A stretch of DNA of 64,000 bases, taken from assembly GCF_002075795.1 (NCBI RefSeq), contig NZ_CP020472.1:1905001-1969000 (forward strand), in the 5' to 3' direction. The notes below the pieces were generated by a model. The model did no database searches and had not been told where the DNA came from. It saw only the letters and a program-made list of their open reading frames with translations. This stretch comes from Shewanella japonica. GTDB lineage: Bacteria > Pseudomonadota > Gammaproteobacteria > Enterobacterales > Shewanellaceae. The position numbers and the translations under genes are program-made. This document shows, piece after piece, positions 45,528 to 56,066 of this stretch; position 1 is the stretch's first letter, and every line of letters begins with the position of its first letter.

Positions 45528-46596
45528 CGAGTTCACCTTGTGTTGAACGGGTAATATCTCGATAACCATAACTTGCTATCAATTGTTGGCATTGTTTTCG
45601 GTGTGACTCGCCGCTGTCTTGTTCGATGATTTGATTATCTAATACTAAACCAAATATTTGATGGGCTTGTGATAACGCGTTGACCTGCCACGCTAATTTA
45701 CTGAGCTTATGTTCAAGGTCATCACCTTGTGTGTCAGCTAGGCTTAACCATACGGGTTTACCTTCTGGCTGAGCGAACTCTTTACTGAGCATGCCACGCC
45801 CTTGCGCCCATTGTTTCCATGCCACTTGCTTTAACGATTCACCTTCAACATAAGTTTTCAACCCTTTGTAATCATCAACTCCTGGTTGTAATTTACCGTG
45901 TTCAAACTCGGTATTATTGTCATCATCTAAACTGGTAAGTGAAACGGTTGTTTGCAATGGCTCAGCGAAAATGAGCTGCTCGATGTTTAAATCAACATAG
46001 GACCAAGCGCGAAATAAACCCAATGGGAAGTTAGAAGAAACTTGAATACGACCTGGATTGAATGGTCCTCTGTTTTGAGGCGAATATCCGACCGTTGCGT
46101 TGAAGGATTCACCGACATCACCAATACGAATATGGCGCTGCTGAGCAAAGTTTAAACAAATCTGCTGGTGGTTTGTGTTGCTTAAATCCTTTTTTTGTTT
46201 ACTCGAAAGAACAACCGGAAATGCCAAGCTGGTATTAGCGATACTCTCTGGCGGCATAGAGGCTGTTAATGTTAAACCTGCCAGGTTTTTATAACTGTAA
46301 ATGATACACGTATGCAGCACACTTGCGAGTAATAAGCTTAAGCCAATGACTAGGTTGTTTTGATAATTGGTGCCGAATAAATAAAGCACGACGATTAACA
46401 TAAACCATGCGATACCAAAGGCACTCGGTAGGATAAAAATGCTTTTATGGCTTAACGTCACTTGTTGGTTGGGTGGGATTCGACGTGTTAACCAACGCGC
46501 CCAGCGCTGCTTTATCACTTTAGGAATAAAGCGAGAATACCACTTGGGCGGAGTTTGATAATGAGCAGAATTACCGATGTTCTTGTTCATTGTCAC
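45517..46596 (-). CDS. DUF58 (MoxR-associated) membrane-anchored protein
   Basis: A protein of about 358 residues with two TM helices near residues 50-95. The cytosolic DUF58 region contains PGVDDYKGLKTYVEGESLKQ and KQWAQGRGMLSKEF, matching the core DUF58 motif. The start is GTG 46596 (overlapping the moxR stop) or ATG 46590, two codons later. DUF58 proteins accompany MoxR ATPases and are thought to act with them in assembling or activating other proteins. Confidence 0.85.
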   Translation of the reverse strand: MTMNKNIGNSAHYQTPPKWYSRFIPKVIKQRWARWLTRRIPPNQQVTLSHKSIFILPSAFGIAWFMLIVVLYLFGTNYQNNLVIGLSLLLASVLHTCIIYSYKNLAGLTLTASMPPESIANTSLAFPVVLSSKQKKDLSNTNHQQICLNFAQQRHIRIGDVGESFNATVGYSPQNRGPFNPGRIQVSSNFPLGLFRAWSYVDLNIEQLIFAEPLQTTVSLTSLDDDNNTEFEHGKLQPGVDDYKGLKTYVEGESLKQVAWKQWAQGRGMLSKEFAQPEGKPVWLSLADTQGDDLEHKLSKLAWQVNALSQAHQIFGLVLDNQIIEQDSGESHRKQCQQLIASYGYRDITRSTQGELDEN

Positions 46597-47507
46597 TAAC
46601 TAATTGGATTAACGTTAGCCAATATTTGATCTGAGATAGCTTGGCCTTGTATAGGGTTATTATTACGAATTCGATGCTCGGCTACACAATGAAATACCGC
46701 TTGAATGTCTTCCGGTACCACGTAGTTTCTTTGATGCATAAATGCCCACGCTTTGGCTGCATCAAGTAAAGCGATGCTGGCACGGGGTGATAGGCCATTT
46801 CCGTCAGCTTGTTCTCGAGAATATTGTGCCAAATGAATTAAATATTTAAGTACAGCATCCGATGCACTGACTTTTTGCACGAGTGATTGAAGAGTAATGA
46901 GTTCATCCGGCGTAAAACATTGCGGTATAGTGGTAGCGGTGTTTTTGGCCGTATCACTTTTTAACATTTCAAGTTCAGCTTGTTCATTGGGGTAGCCAAT
47001 TGAAATGCGCATCATGAAGCGATCTAATTGCGACTCTGGTAACGGGAATGTCCCTGATTGCTCAATGGGATTTTGCGTTGCGATAACAAAAAAGGGTTGG
47101 GGAAGGGCATGGGTTGCGCCATCTAAAGTAATTTGCCTTTCAGCCATTGCCTCAAGTAAAGCACTTTGTGTTTTAGGGCTTGCTCGGTTGATTTCATCAG
47201 CTAATAGCATCTGATTAAAGATCGGCCCAGGATGAAAGTGAAATTCTTGTGTTTGTTGCTGATAGATAGAAACACCAAGGATATCAGCAGGTAACATATC
47301 ACTGGTAAATTGAATCCGTTGATAGCTCATACCAAGTGAGGTCGCAAGCGCTTGAGACAAACTGGTTTTTCCCATGCCTGGTAAATCTTCAATCAGTAAG
47401 TGACCTTTTGCAAGTATACAGGCGACGGCCAATTTTATTTGCTGAGGTTTTCCTAATAATACCGTTTCTAATTGCGATAATAATTGTTGTAGTTTTGACG
47501 CAGGCAC
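46596..47507 (-). CDS. MoxR-family AAA+ ATPase
   Basis: A 303-residue AAA+ protein. Walker A is EDLPGMGKTSLSQAL, Walker B LLADEINRASPKTQSALLEAM, sensor 1 FFVIATQNPIEQSGTFPLPE; the C-terminal lid follows. It starts with GTG 47507, preceded by GGAG; the nearby ATG is out of frame. Such ATPases act as chaperones for partner complexes, here presumably with the DUF58 and TgpA proteins encoded directly downstream. Confidence 0.9.
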   Translation of the reverse strand: MPASKLQQLLSQLETVLLGKPQQIKLAVACILAKGHLLIEDLPGMGKTSLSQALATSLGMSYQRIQFTSDMLPADILGVSIYQQQTQEFHFHPGPIFNQMLLADEINRASPKTQSALLEAMAERQITLDGATHALPQPFFVIATQNPIEQSGTFPLPESQLDRFMMRISIGYPNEQAELEMLKSDTAKNTATTIPQCFTPDELITLQSLVQKVSASDAVLKYLIHLAQYSREQADGNGLSPRASIALLDAAKAWAFMHQRNYVVPEDIQAVFHCVAEHRIRNNNPIQGQAISDQILANVNPIS

Positions 47508-47527
47508 GCATTACTCCATTAGTTAAT

Positions 47528-47549
47528 TGGCAGTAACATTATACTGCCA
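47528..47549. promoter_or_regulatory. Perfect inverted repeat just upstream of moxR
   Basis: TGGCAGTA and TACTGCCA (8 bp each, 6-nt spacer) lie about 20 bp before the GTG start. It may be an operator or a 5' leader hairpin near the ribosome site. No T run follows, so a terminator is less likely. Confidence 0.4.
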
Positions 47550-47636
47550 GTAACAAATACATCGAATTGATTACGTTACCTTGTCGTTAAATATAAGGAA
47601 AGGATTTAACAAGTTTTAAGACTGAAAAAGTGTAAT

Positions 47637-49576
47637 TTAGTATGCAAATGCCATTTCTTGTTCACTGAACATACTGGCGTTAATGTTTTTATTATGCTGA
47701 TAAATCATTCGGTAACTTAAAACAGCCTGAACATACTCTCGAGTTTCTTTAAATGGAATCGTCTCAATAAAGCTCATAACATCCAGCGTCCCGTTGGATT
47801 CTTTAAGCCACCGAGTCACTCGATGTGGTCCAGCATTGTATGCGGCAGTGGCTAGTACTCGATTTTGGTCAAACTGTTTTAGTAATTGGCTGTAATAGGC
47901 ACTCCCTAACTGCACATTATAATCAACTTGATAAAGCTGAATTTTGTTCTTAAAACTGAGCTTGTTTTTACGAGCGGTTTCTTTTGCAGTTGCAGGCATG
48001 AGTTGCATTAATCCTCTTGCACCTACACCGGATGTCGCATAAGGGTAAAATGCACTTTCACGCCTGGCTATGGCGCGTATCTCATCAATATCGACTTGGT
48101 ACTGTTTACTGGCTTTTTCAAATGAGTCTTGTGCTGCATTAGGGAACCTAAGTTGCAAGCTGTTCCATTGTTTCGCTTGAATACTGGCCTCGACACTGTA
48201 ATCAAACCAACCTTGCTGTAAGGCATATAAACCATATTCAGCTCGCATGGCATTGTCATGTCGTCGTAACATGCTTACCCATTCACCTCGAGCATCTCGG
48301 GTTTTATCAATTGCAATGAGTTCAACTATTCTGGCCATTGCTGGGTCATCATTGATTTTAGCGGCAAGCTTAGGATTGGACTGTAACTTATCATCGTTCA
48401 TCGCAAGCGGTGAGTTGATTGATTGCGCCGCATGGAAACCATAAAAATTACGAGCTTTGCTGAGTTGTTCTATTGTGGTGTTTTTTTGGGGGGCGTTGTT
48501 TGTTTCAGTAGATGCCATTCTGGCAGACCAATATTGCCAACGGCTGTCATCAATCACATCATCACTGAGTAAGGCAAGGTAACGTTTTATGCTGTCATTA
48601 TCTTGTTCACTGATAGCCCAACGTAAACGTATTTGGAATAGGTCATCTGAATCTAATATGGGCAAACTGGCATCAATGTGTTCAAGTAAATCAGCCTCTT
48701 TACGGATTAGTGCTCTTCTGACGATGTATCGGTTAAGTTGCTGACCCTTGATGGCAGTAAAGCGATTAGTTTTATCATATTTGTTATACAGTTTTACGGC
48801 TTGCTTGAGATCTTTTCGAGCAAGCTTTCTAAGGCCTACATTGACAATATCACCAACGATAGGTGAGCTTGATGAAAACTTTTTTGTATAGCGTAAGCTA
48901 TTGGGGTCTCGATAAACCGAAATCAGTAAGTCGGCTTCTTTCTTATTCTTGGTTATTTTTCTGGCAAGGTATTGAGTTAAACCATATTGATTTTCGTTAA
49001 AGCTCAATAGCATTCTTGACCAAATTAATGCCTGAGTCCGTTTTCCTGCTTTAGTCCATTCGTTAAAGAGGACATCACATTCTTTTGGTCGTGAACGGCC
49101 ATAAAGCCACATGCGCTCAGCACCATCGAAGGCGGATTTTTTATTGCCTTGAGAAAGTTGCGCTCGATAGTAATAGCATTGCAATGCAATATCGTTAGGC
49201 GTGTTTGGAGAAATGGCTAAAAAATTCTGCCATTGTTTTCGTTTCCCTGCATTTTTTAGATAACGGTAGCGTAGGGTGTTATAGAGGGGCGTTTTCTTAT
49301 ATTTCTCAATAGCGATATGGGCATCTTCACCGTTTAGCGACAGTATGTCACTTCCAGTTTCATGGTAGTCAAGGTAGACATTTAATGGATATTCACCAAG
49401 TTTTTTTCGCAGCGCCTGGTAGGTTTTCATTTGTTTTTTATCGAGTGCTTTACGGGCATCAAGATAAAGTTGTTGCTCAGTGGTATAAGTTGTTTTTGCA
49501 GCCGAAACCGGCAAGCTAAGCCCTGCCATTAACAGACAAATAAATACACTAACTAAAAAAACACACTGTTACGCAT
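47637..49576 (-). CDS. slt: Soluble lytic murein transglycosylase, signal peptide frameshifted
   Basis: The uninterrupted frame from ATG 49529 gives 630 residues with the long helical solenoid (superhelical U and L domains) of Slt70 and a C-terminal lysozyme-like domain. The catalytic Glu is in RRESAFYPYATSGVGARGLM. That start would leave a truncated export signal (MAGLSLPVSAA). An ATG at 49576, ten nt after a GGAGG, begins MRNSVFF and runs into a stop. Adding one T in the T7 run (49555-49561) would join it to LVSVFICLLMAGLSLPVSAA, an ideal Sec signal. So the gene has a one-base deletion, or the sequence is wrong there. Confidence 0.85.
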
Positions 49577-49739
49577 AATAATGAGAACCTCCGTCCCAGT
49601 ACGACATTGTTGCGAAACCAATTGTTACGAACCTATTTTAATTAAACTTTTATTACTCAACGACTTCATCTACTCATCGGATATTAGAGCATGTTTGTAC
49701 ATGGCATTTATATCATGCTTAAAGGTTATATTAGCAACG

Positions 49740-49769
49740 ATGATGAGCCTTTAAATACTAGCTCATCAT
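49740..49769. terminator. Weak hairpin between rmuC and slt
   Basis: ATGATGAGC pairs with GCTCATCAT around a 12-nt loop, about 70 bp downstream of the rmuC stop on the minus strand. No U tract follows. It may mark the rmuC 3' end. Confidence 0.35.
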
Positions 49770-49840
49770 GATAAACCTGCATGATAATATTCACTTTTGA
49801 ACTGCTGTTATAAAGTGCTGCTCATTTACTCAATTACTCG

Positions 49841-51319
49841 CTACTCTTTTGACTCATCTAACGCTTTATTAATTAATTGCGGGTCAAGATTTTTACTGGT
49901 TTCAACACCTAATTTTTGCATTACGTGAGCTTGTCTAATTAGGTTACCTTTACCTTGTGACAACTTACTCATGGCTTGCTGATAAGTTTTATCTGCAGTG
50001 TCTAATGCGCGGCCAAGTTTATCCATGTCTTCTACATAGCCGCATAATTTGTCATATATTTTTGCGGCTTGCGAAGCGATAGCTTGGGCATTTTGATTCT
50101 GATATTCATAACGCCAAATATTGTTAATCGTTCGAAGTGCGACGAGTAAATTAGTTGGACTGACCAGCATAATATTATGATCGAGTGCAAAGCTGACTAA
50201 ACTCGGATCTGACTCTAACGCCAGTAAAAACGCAGGCTCAATTGGAATAAACATCAACACATAGTCGAGACTTTTTAAGCCATGCAGCTTGTGGTAATCC
50301 TTTTGACTTAAACCTTTAATATGTTGGCGAACTGATAGCGCAAGCTCTTTAATTGCCTGTTGCTGTACTAATTCATCCTCGCTATTAAAGAAACGTTCAT
50401 AGGCTATTAATGACATTTTTGCATCAATAACGACATCTTTTTGTTCAGGCAGGTGGACGATAACATCTGGTTTAAATCGCTTTCCGCCATCATCTTTTAA
50501 GTCTTGCTGAGTGTCGTATTCGTGTCCTTCACGTAAGCCACTTTCTTGCAGAACACGCTCTAGTATGACTTCACCCCAATTGCCTTGCTGCTTATTATCG
50601 CCTTTTAAAGCCTTAGTTAAATTAATCGCGTCTTGGCTCATTTTAAGATTAAGATCTTTGAGGTGATCGAGTTGGTGCTTTAACGCACTTCGCTCAGTTT
50701 GCTCTTGAGTATATGACTCTCGGATTTGCTGCCTAAATCCTTCTAACTGTTGTTTTAGCGGCCCTAAAACCCCATCAATTTGTGTCACATTCTGTTGTTT
50801 GAAGTTTTCACTTCTTTCTTCAAATATGCGGTTAGCAAGGTTTTCAAATTGTAACTTTAATCGTTCTTCTGCACTTTCTAGTAAAGCTATTTTGTCATTG
50901 AGCGCCGCTTTTTCAGTGTTAGCTTGTGATTGGATGCTTTGTTGCATCGCATTTGATTTAGACAGAGCCAGTTGAGTCTCCATAAACTTACGTTGGCCGT
51001 CGCTAAGCTGCTGCTCTAGAAGTGGTAACCTTTCAGCTTGCGCTTCAAGTTTTGAAAGCTGAGCAATTAAAAGTTCTGCTTTTTCTCTAGCACTATGCAG
51101 CGCTAGTTCTTTGTCGTCGATTTGTTGTTGAAGTAATTGCTGTTTTATCGCCATATCTGATTCAAACTGCGCCATTTCAGCTTGGAGTTTGTCTCGATGT
51201 TGCTCCCATCGTTGGCGGGTCAAACGTTGGTTAAGTAGCGCACCAATTAATAACCCTAAAAAGGCGACAGCACAGAGGGCGATGATTTCAGCAATGGATA
51301 AAGAGGTAGGAAGCGTCAT
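49841..51319 (-). CDS. rmuC: DNA recombination protein RmuC
   Basis: A 492-residue protein with an N-terminal TM helix (about 10-30), a long coiled coil (about 35-200) and the RmuC nuclease-like domain (about 230-430). The core is KGDNKQQGNWGEVILERVLQ, then FKPDVIVHLPEQKDVVIDAK and MLVSPTNLLVALRTINNIW. RmuC limits DNA inversion at short repeats; the domain is of the PD-(D/E)XK type. It appears monocistronic. Confidence 0.9.
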   Translation of the reverse strand: MTLPTSLSIAEIIALCAVAFLGLLIGALLNQRLTRQRWEQHRDKLQAEMAQFESDMAIKQQLLQQQIDDKELALHSAREKAELLIAQLSKLEAQAERLPLLEQQLSDGQRKFMETQLALSKSNAMQQSIQSQANTEKAALNDKIALLESAEERLKLQFENLANRIFEERSENFKQQNVTQIDGVLGPLKQQLEGFRQQIRESYTQEQTERSALKHQLDHLKDLNLKMSQDAINLTKALKGDNKQQGNWGEVILERVLQESGLREGHEYDTQQDLKDDGGKRFKPDVIVHLPEQKDVVIDAKMSLIAYERFFNSEDELVQQQAIKELALSVRQHIKGLSQKDYHKLHGLKSLDYVLMFIPIEPAFLLALESDPSLVSFALDHNIMLVSPTNLLVALRTINNIWRYEYQNQNAQAIASQAAKIYDKLCGYVEDMDKLGRALDTADKTYQQAMSKLSQGKGNLIRQAHVMQKLGVETSKNLDPQLINKALDESKE

Positions 51320-51530
51320 GAATACGGCCAGCTTAAAAATGAATGCTTAAGATTCTCATGGCAGTGCACATGGCGCAAGCCAACATCGAGTGATTTCATA
51401 CTTAAGCGCTTAATTAATAAACTCAATAGCTTAAAAACTGTAAACTATTTGAAATTAATTGCCGTATAAACATGTCTATTAGTTTAACAGTAGAATGACT
51501 TTGTAGAATAGGTTTGCTTTAGGAGGCGTT

Positions 51531-52565
51531 ATGGTCGCAAAAAAAGGGTTTACAAAAGGCATTGCCAACACGCCAAGTTGGGCATTAAAAGAAAACCAAG
51601 TAACACCAGAGCGGGTATTTGCTGATAGACGCAACATTGTAAAAGCACTTGGTTTAGGCGCGTTAGGAGCAAGTCTACCTGGGCAGGTTCAAGCTGGGTT
51701 ATTTGACTTATTCGGCAGCGAAGATAAACCTGCTTTTGCTGTTCAAGGGCTTGATTACAGCAAGCCAAACCAATTTCAAATCAGCGATATACTGACGCCA
51801 GAAGATAAAATTACTCGCCATAATAACTTTTACGAATTCGGTACCAGTAAACAGGACCCATTTGAAAATGCACAAGGTTTTCAGGTCAATCCTTGGGAGC
51901 TGCGAATTGAAGGTTTAGTGGATACACCATTAACACTTGACTTAAATGACCTGACGACCAAGTTTGATTTAGAAGAGCGCATTTACCGTCTTCGTTGTGT
52001 AGAAGCTTGGTCAATGGTGGTGCCTTGGGTTGGTTTTTCGTTAGCTGAACTATTAACCATGGCTGGAGTCTCAAATAAGGCAACGCATGTTGCATTTGAA
52101 ACTTTATTCGACCCAGATCAAATGCCCGGTCAGAAAAATCGCCTAATGGGAGGTGGGATCCACTACCCATATGTAGAAGGTTTAACCATTGCAGAAGCAA
52201 TGAACGAGTTACCATTCCTTGCTGTTGGTTTATATGGAAAAACTTTACCGCCACAAAATGGTGCTCCAGTTCGTTTAGTTCTACCTTGGAAATACGGGTT
52301 TAAAAGCATTAAGTCTGTGGTGAAAATTCGAGTAACAGATAAGCAGCCTCCTACCAGTTGGAACCAACTAGCACCCCATGAATATGGCTTTTATGCCAAC
52401 GTGAATCCACAGGTTGATCACCCTAGATGGTCACAAGCGACAGAGCGCAGCATTGGTGAAGGCGGTTTATTCTCTGCAAAACGTATTCCGACGCAAATGT
52501 TTAATGGCTACGCAGAACAGGTGGCTGACTTATATAAAGATTTAGATTTAAGGAAGTTCTATTGA
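51531..52565 (+). CDS. msrP: Methionine sulfoxide reductase catalytic subunit MsrP
   Basis: A 344-residue periplasmic molybdopterin enzyme that repairs oxidised methionines in envelope proteins. A Tat signal ([14 protein letters not shown]) sits behind an unusually long 34-residue N-region. The Mo-ligand Cys is in [15 protein letters not shown], and [18 protein letters not shown] is the C-terminal family motif. A perfect AGGAGG site precedes ATG 51531. It overlaps msrQ, its membrane partner, and matches the E. coli msrPQ arrangement. Confidence 0.94.
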   Translation: MVAKKGFTKGIANTPSWALKENQVTPERVFADRRNIVKALGLGALGASLPGQVQAGLFDLFGSEDKPAFAVQGLDYSKPNQFQISDILTPEDKITRHNNFYEFGTSKQDPFENAQGFQVNPWELRIEGLVDTPLTLDLNDLTTKFDLEERIYRLRCVEAWSMVVPWVGFSLAELLTMAGVSNKATHVAFETLFDPDQMPGQKNRLMGGGIHYPYVEGLTIAEAMNELPFLAVGLYGKTLPPQNGAPVRLVLPWKYGFKSIKSVVKIRVTDKQPPTSWNQLAPHEYGFYANVNPQVDHPRWSQATERSIGEGGLFSAKRIPTQMFNGYAEQVADLYKDLDLRKFY

Positions 52566-53167
52566 AGCGGTTAACACCTAAAGGTCTAATTTGGATAAAA
52601 GGCTTACTGCATGTGAGCTTTTTATCTCCAATAGTGTATTTAGTTTTATTAGTTATGACTGACAATGCTGGTGGCGATCCAGTGCAATACATCATCCATT
52701 TTACTGGGATGGGTGCAATTAATTCGTTAATCATTACCTTAGTGGTTTCACCATTAGCTAAATTTTTAAAGCAAGGGATGTTACTGCAAACTCGGCGATT
52801 AATTGGCTTGTATGTTTTTGTATATGCGAGCTTACATATTGCTGCTTTTATTAGCCTTGATTTACTTTTTGCATGGGGTTATTTGTTACAAGAAGTGGTT
52901 AAAAGGCCGTATATTTTAGTTGGCGCAGTGGCGTTGATTATTGTAGCGCTTCTAGCTTTGACCTCGTTTCAAGCAATAAAACGTAAAATGGGAAAAGATT
53001 GGCAGCAATTACACAATTGGGTTTATGTTGTCGCGATTTTAGCGCCAATACACTTCTATTGGTCTGTAAAATCAGAAATCATCGAGCCGAGTATTTATTT
53101 CGTTCTCTTTGCGGCTTTATTGTGGCTAAGAAGAAGTCAGATTAAAAAATGGCTGTTAAAACGTTAG
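52562..53167 (+). CDS. msrQ: Heme-binding membrane subunit MsrQ
   Basis: A 201-residue protein with six TM helices of the ferric-reductase-like fold, carrying heme-ligand His residues at the ends of helices ([32 protein letters not shown]). It passes quinol electrons to MsrP. It starts with TTG, not ATG: TTG 52562 overlaps the msrP stop as TTGA, and the sequence [16 protein letters not shown] that follows aligns to E. coli MsrQ from its first residue. No better start is in frame. Confidence 0.92.
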   Translation: MKRLTPKGLIWIKGLLHVSFLSPIVYLVLLVMTDNAGGDPVQYIIHFTGMGAINSLIITLVVSPLAKFLKQGMLLQTRRLIGLYVFVYASLHIAAFISLDLLFAWGYLLQEVVKRPYILVGAVALIIVALLALTSFQAIKRKMGKDWQQLHNWVYVVAILAPIHFYWSVKSEIIEPSIYFVLFAALLWLRRSQIKKWLLKR

Positions 53168-53228
53168 TTATGTCACCGGTTTAAGAGTTGATTTATTAAC
53201 TAATGTGGCCAATTGATTTTTAATGATA

Positions 53229-53255
53229 CAACACCGGCATTGCCGGTGTTGTTTT
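53229..53255 (+). terminator. Terminator of msrPQ
   Basis: CAACACCGGCA and TGCCGGTGTTG form an 11-bp stem with a minimal loop, followed by TTTT, about 60 bp beyond the msrQ stop. Confidence 0.85.
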
Positions 53256-53375
53256 ATATAGCAAACCCTATTTGCTATTGGCGCTATAGGCGCGGTTTAG
53301 TTTAACCCTTTTGTGCCAACCTGATTGTTTAAATTATCATAGTCAGATTAAGCTTGAATTTGACTTGTTCAGACT

Positions 53376-53723
53376 TTAGCGAAATAAACAGTTCTTGGCT
53401 CTGGGTGGGTTAACCAGCCCATTGAAACAGTAACTTGCAAAAAGGCTAAAGGCGATAACTGAACCCATGATAATGGCGAGTGTATGCCAAGGTTCATGCA
53501 TTGTTATCCGCATATCAATATACTGGTAAGTTGATACGCCCCAAACCATCACAGTCGCTACGATTAAGCCTAATTGAATGACTCGGGTAATAATATTGTT
53601 CTTAAGCAATAATAACCAAGGTAGCATGACGCAAGTGATTGCAAGTGGCATTTGTCCAAATCGAAGAAAATGCGCTGCAAGTAATACATACGCTAATGAA
53701 ATGAATATAATTCGCCACCACAT
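53376..53723 (-). CDS. Small membrane protein of unknown function
   Basis: A 115-residue protein with four predicted TM helices (about 5-22, 27-42, 47-67 and 80-101) and a short basic C-terminus (NPPRAKNCLFR). I do not recognise the family. It converges with msrQ and is transcribed toward the msrPQ terminator. The AGGAGAG site before the ATG supports a real gene. Confidence 0.6.
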   Translation of the reverse strand: MWWRIIFISLAYVLLAAHFLRFGQMPLAITCVMLPWLLLLKNNIITRVIQLGLIVATVMVWGVSTYQYIDMRITMHEPWHTLAIIMGSVIAFSLFASYCFNGLVNPPRAKNCLFR

Positions 53724-53940
53724 GGTTCTGCTCTCCTAACTATTTTGATTTTTGCTGACGCAATATATCGCAATCAATTTAGGTTGTTCTGTCGAAGTGG
53801 TCACATAATATCGCAGCTTAGGTGATACAGTTCAAAAAACAGCAATCTTCTTAGTGAGAGCTAACGAGAAAAACAGTGTGTAGGTCGTAAATATTTTATT
53901 AATATGAAGACTTACTATGAATGGTATTAAGTGTAAGAAT

Positions 53941-54017
53941 TGGTCGGGATAACAGGATTTGAACCTGTGATCTCTTGTCCCCCAGACAAGCGCCTTACCG
54001 GACTAGGCCATATCCCG
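53941..54017 (-). tRNA. tRNA-Pro (anticodon GGG)
   Basis: A 77-nt cloverleaf on the minus strand. The acceptor stem is CGGGATA with TATCCCG, the anticodon arm CTTGT-CTGGGGG-ACAAG with U33 and anticodon GGG, and the T arm ACAGG-TTCAAAT-CCTGT. A73 and an encoded CCA end follow. C1 with A73 is typical of bacterial tRNA-Pro. It stands alone between the small membrane protein and yejM. Confidence 0.95.
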
Positions 54018-54086
54018 ATGACTTTACTTCTGATGCGTAAATAAACTAACAACTCGTCATTTTAGGCGCAACTTATTTTTAAATAA

Positions 54087-54125
54087 AAAAGGTTAATTGA
54101 CTGATATATAGTCAATTAACCTTTT
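54087..54125 (-). terminator. Terminator of yejL-yejM
   Basis: A perfect 16-bp stem (AAAAGGTTAATTGACT with AGTCAATTAACCTTTT) with a 7-nt loop and a U-rich tail on the minus strand, about 50 bp beyond the yejM stop and upstream of the tRNA gene. It would also stop plus-strand transcription. Confidence 0.88.
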
Positions 54126-54174
54126 GTTAAGTCAGCTCTTAATCACTCAATTTATAGCGTATTTTTATCACGAG

Positions 54175-55977
54175 TTATTGATTATATAGCCGTCGGCCTT
54201 CACGCATGACTTGAATTAACTCAGGTGCGCTCAACTTGCGCTTGAGTCGTTTGTCATAATTAATATCATATATTTGATATTTACCGTGTCGATCTAAAAC
54301 GGTGATTTCAGCATCTTGATAGATGGCAAATGTACGACTATCTCCAATATAGACCCAGCTTTGCTCACTTGGCTGCAATAAGCTGTAGCCAGAACTGTAA
54401 TCCGTAGATGGATTATTACAATGTAAGATTTGGCTCATAATAGTCGGCACTATGCCGTAATGACTGGTGCGGTATGTGACTGTGTCTGCAGCTGCTTTTG
54501 GCCAATGCATAACAAAAGGCACTTTTACGTTGCCAGGGGATAAATTCTGGTTAACCTCAGATGGATTACTACTAAACACTTGGCCATGGGTACCTGTAAT
54601 CATCACGACTGTATCTTTATCAACGCTATCAATTAGTTGATTGAGTTGCTGGTCGATAAAATACAATGACTGTCGGTATTGGTTATAAAGTACTTTTTCT
54701 GCAGGTTTCAACATTATGTGAGGCTTAACGGTTTCGATACCTAAAAAACCAATAGGCGTGTCATAATGTTTTGGAGCCGTGAGGTTCACAATTGAAAACC
54801 AATGTGACTGCTGCGATGCTTGCCAATTGATGAACTGGGCCACATTTTTACTATCTGTTTTAGCACTGCCTTCATCGCTATGGTTGATAAACGGTGTTAG
54901 CTCATCAAAAATAGCGCGCCCGATAAACGGATTAGCATTATCTTGCGGTAAGAAAATAGCTTGCTGATAACCTGCTTTGGCAAGGGTTTGTGTCATAACA
55001 GGTGCAGTATGATAAAACTCTTTTCTGTCACCATAGTTGCCCTGAAGGCCATACAGTATTGAAAAAATTCCCGTCTTAAACTGATTCCCACCACTAAAAT
55101 GGTCAATGAATTGTTTGTTATCAGTCTGATATTGCGTCAGAAACGGCATGGTTTGTTCATTCACCATATCTGCACGTAAACCATCGACAGAGACTATCAA
55201 TACATTAGATTGCTGCTCTTGGATTAATGGCGTTTTACATTGTAATGGCTTAACAGGGTAACTCAGTTTACGTGACTTAGTTTGGTAGCGATTATCTTCT
55301 ATATTGGTACCTTCAATACCATGGCTTTCCATGAATGACCGTGCAGTAGCTGGGTATGATAAAGGGTAAGTATCATCAAAACGGGTAATTTGTGTTACGT
55401 CAGATGCATCAGCCCAAATATGAACTAAATGGCTACTGATAAAGCAAATACCGACAAAAGCAATCGCTTTATTACCAAGCTGTTTCTTCTCCAGCTTTTC
55501 GATGCGTTTCCATATGAAGTTAGCTGCTGTTAGCTCGATTAATATAATCGAGATGGGAGTCACTATATAGGAGGTACTTTTTAATAATGCATTCAGATCT
55601 GTCCAAGCTAAATCAAATGCGAAGGGGCTTAGATGAATACCATAATCGTCATAGACAATTGTGTCATACAATAAGATACATAAGCCTAGGCTCGCGACGA
55701 GGGCGGCGTAGCCTCGTAAAATTTTAGAATAAGGTAATAGTAACGTGACAGGAAAAAGAAAGACTACATAAACAATGAAAGCTAAAAAACTGAAGTGACC
55801 AATGGTGCTAACGGCAAGATAGCCCCAACCAATAAAGGTTTCAGGGTAACCCACACTACTGAGGTAACGGGCACCGACTATCATAGCTAAAAAGCCATTA
55901 AAGAAGGCAAACCAGTGACCCCAATTAACGAGGCGCGATACTTTATCGCGAGTCATTTGTTTTTTGCGCTCAACCAT
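54175..55977 (-). CDS. yejM: Inner-membrane sulfatase-like protein YejM/PbgA (LapC)
   Basis: A 600-residue protein from ATG 55977 with five N-terminal TM helices (about 15-190; opening VSRLVNWGHWFAFFNGFLAM), then a periplasmic alkaline-phosphatase-like domain (about 250-590). Matches to E. coli YejM include LPLSYPATARSFMESHGI-like and NVLIVSVDGLRADMV regions. In enterics it controls LPS amount by binding LapB. A TTG start at 56010 is possible but the family begins near the later ATG. It lies downstream of yejL. Confidence 0.9.
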   Translation of the reverse strand: MVERKKQMTRDKVSRLVNWGHWFAFFNGFLAMIVGARYLSSVGYPETFIGWGYLAVSTIGHFSFLAFIVYVVFLFPVTLLLPYSKILRGYAALVASLGLCILLYDTIVYDDYGIHLSPFAFDLAWTDLNALLKSTSYIVTPISIILIELTAANFIWKRIEKLEKKQLGNKAIAFVGICFISSHLVHIWADASDVTQITRFDDTYPLSYPATARSFMESHGIEGTNIEDNRYQTKSRKLSYPVKPLQCKTPLIQEQQSNVLIVSVDGLRADMVNEQTMPFLTQYQTDNKQFIDHFSGGNQFKTGIFSILYGLQGNYGDRKEFYHTAPVMTQTLAKAGYQQAIFLPQDNANPFIGRAIFDELTPFINHSDEGSAKTDSKNVAQFINWQASQQSHWFSIVNLTAPKHYDTPIGFLGIETVKPHIMLKPAEKVLYNQYRQSLYFIDQQLNQLIDSVDKDTVVMITGTHGQVFSSNPSEVNQNLSPGNVKVPFVMHWPKAAADTVTYRTSHYGIVPTIMSQILHCNNPSTDYSSGYSLLQPSEQSWVYIGDSRTFAIYQDAEITVLDRHGKYQIYDINYDKRLKRKLSAPELIQVMREGRRLYNQ

Positions 55978-56066
55978 GCGGAGTTGTTTTCCTAATCCTA
56001 TCTTTATCAAAGATATGCTTCAAAGCTAACATATCCTTGATAAATTAAAATACCTTTTAATATGGC

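Noticed and set aside
53941..54125. tRNA-Pro as an island attachment site
   Set aside because: The tRNA is intact, but there is no integrase or repeated 3' end nearby and flanking genes (msrPQ, yej cluster) look like core genome.
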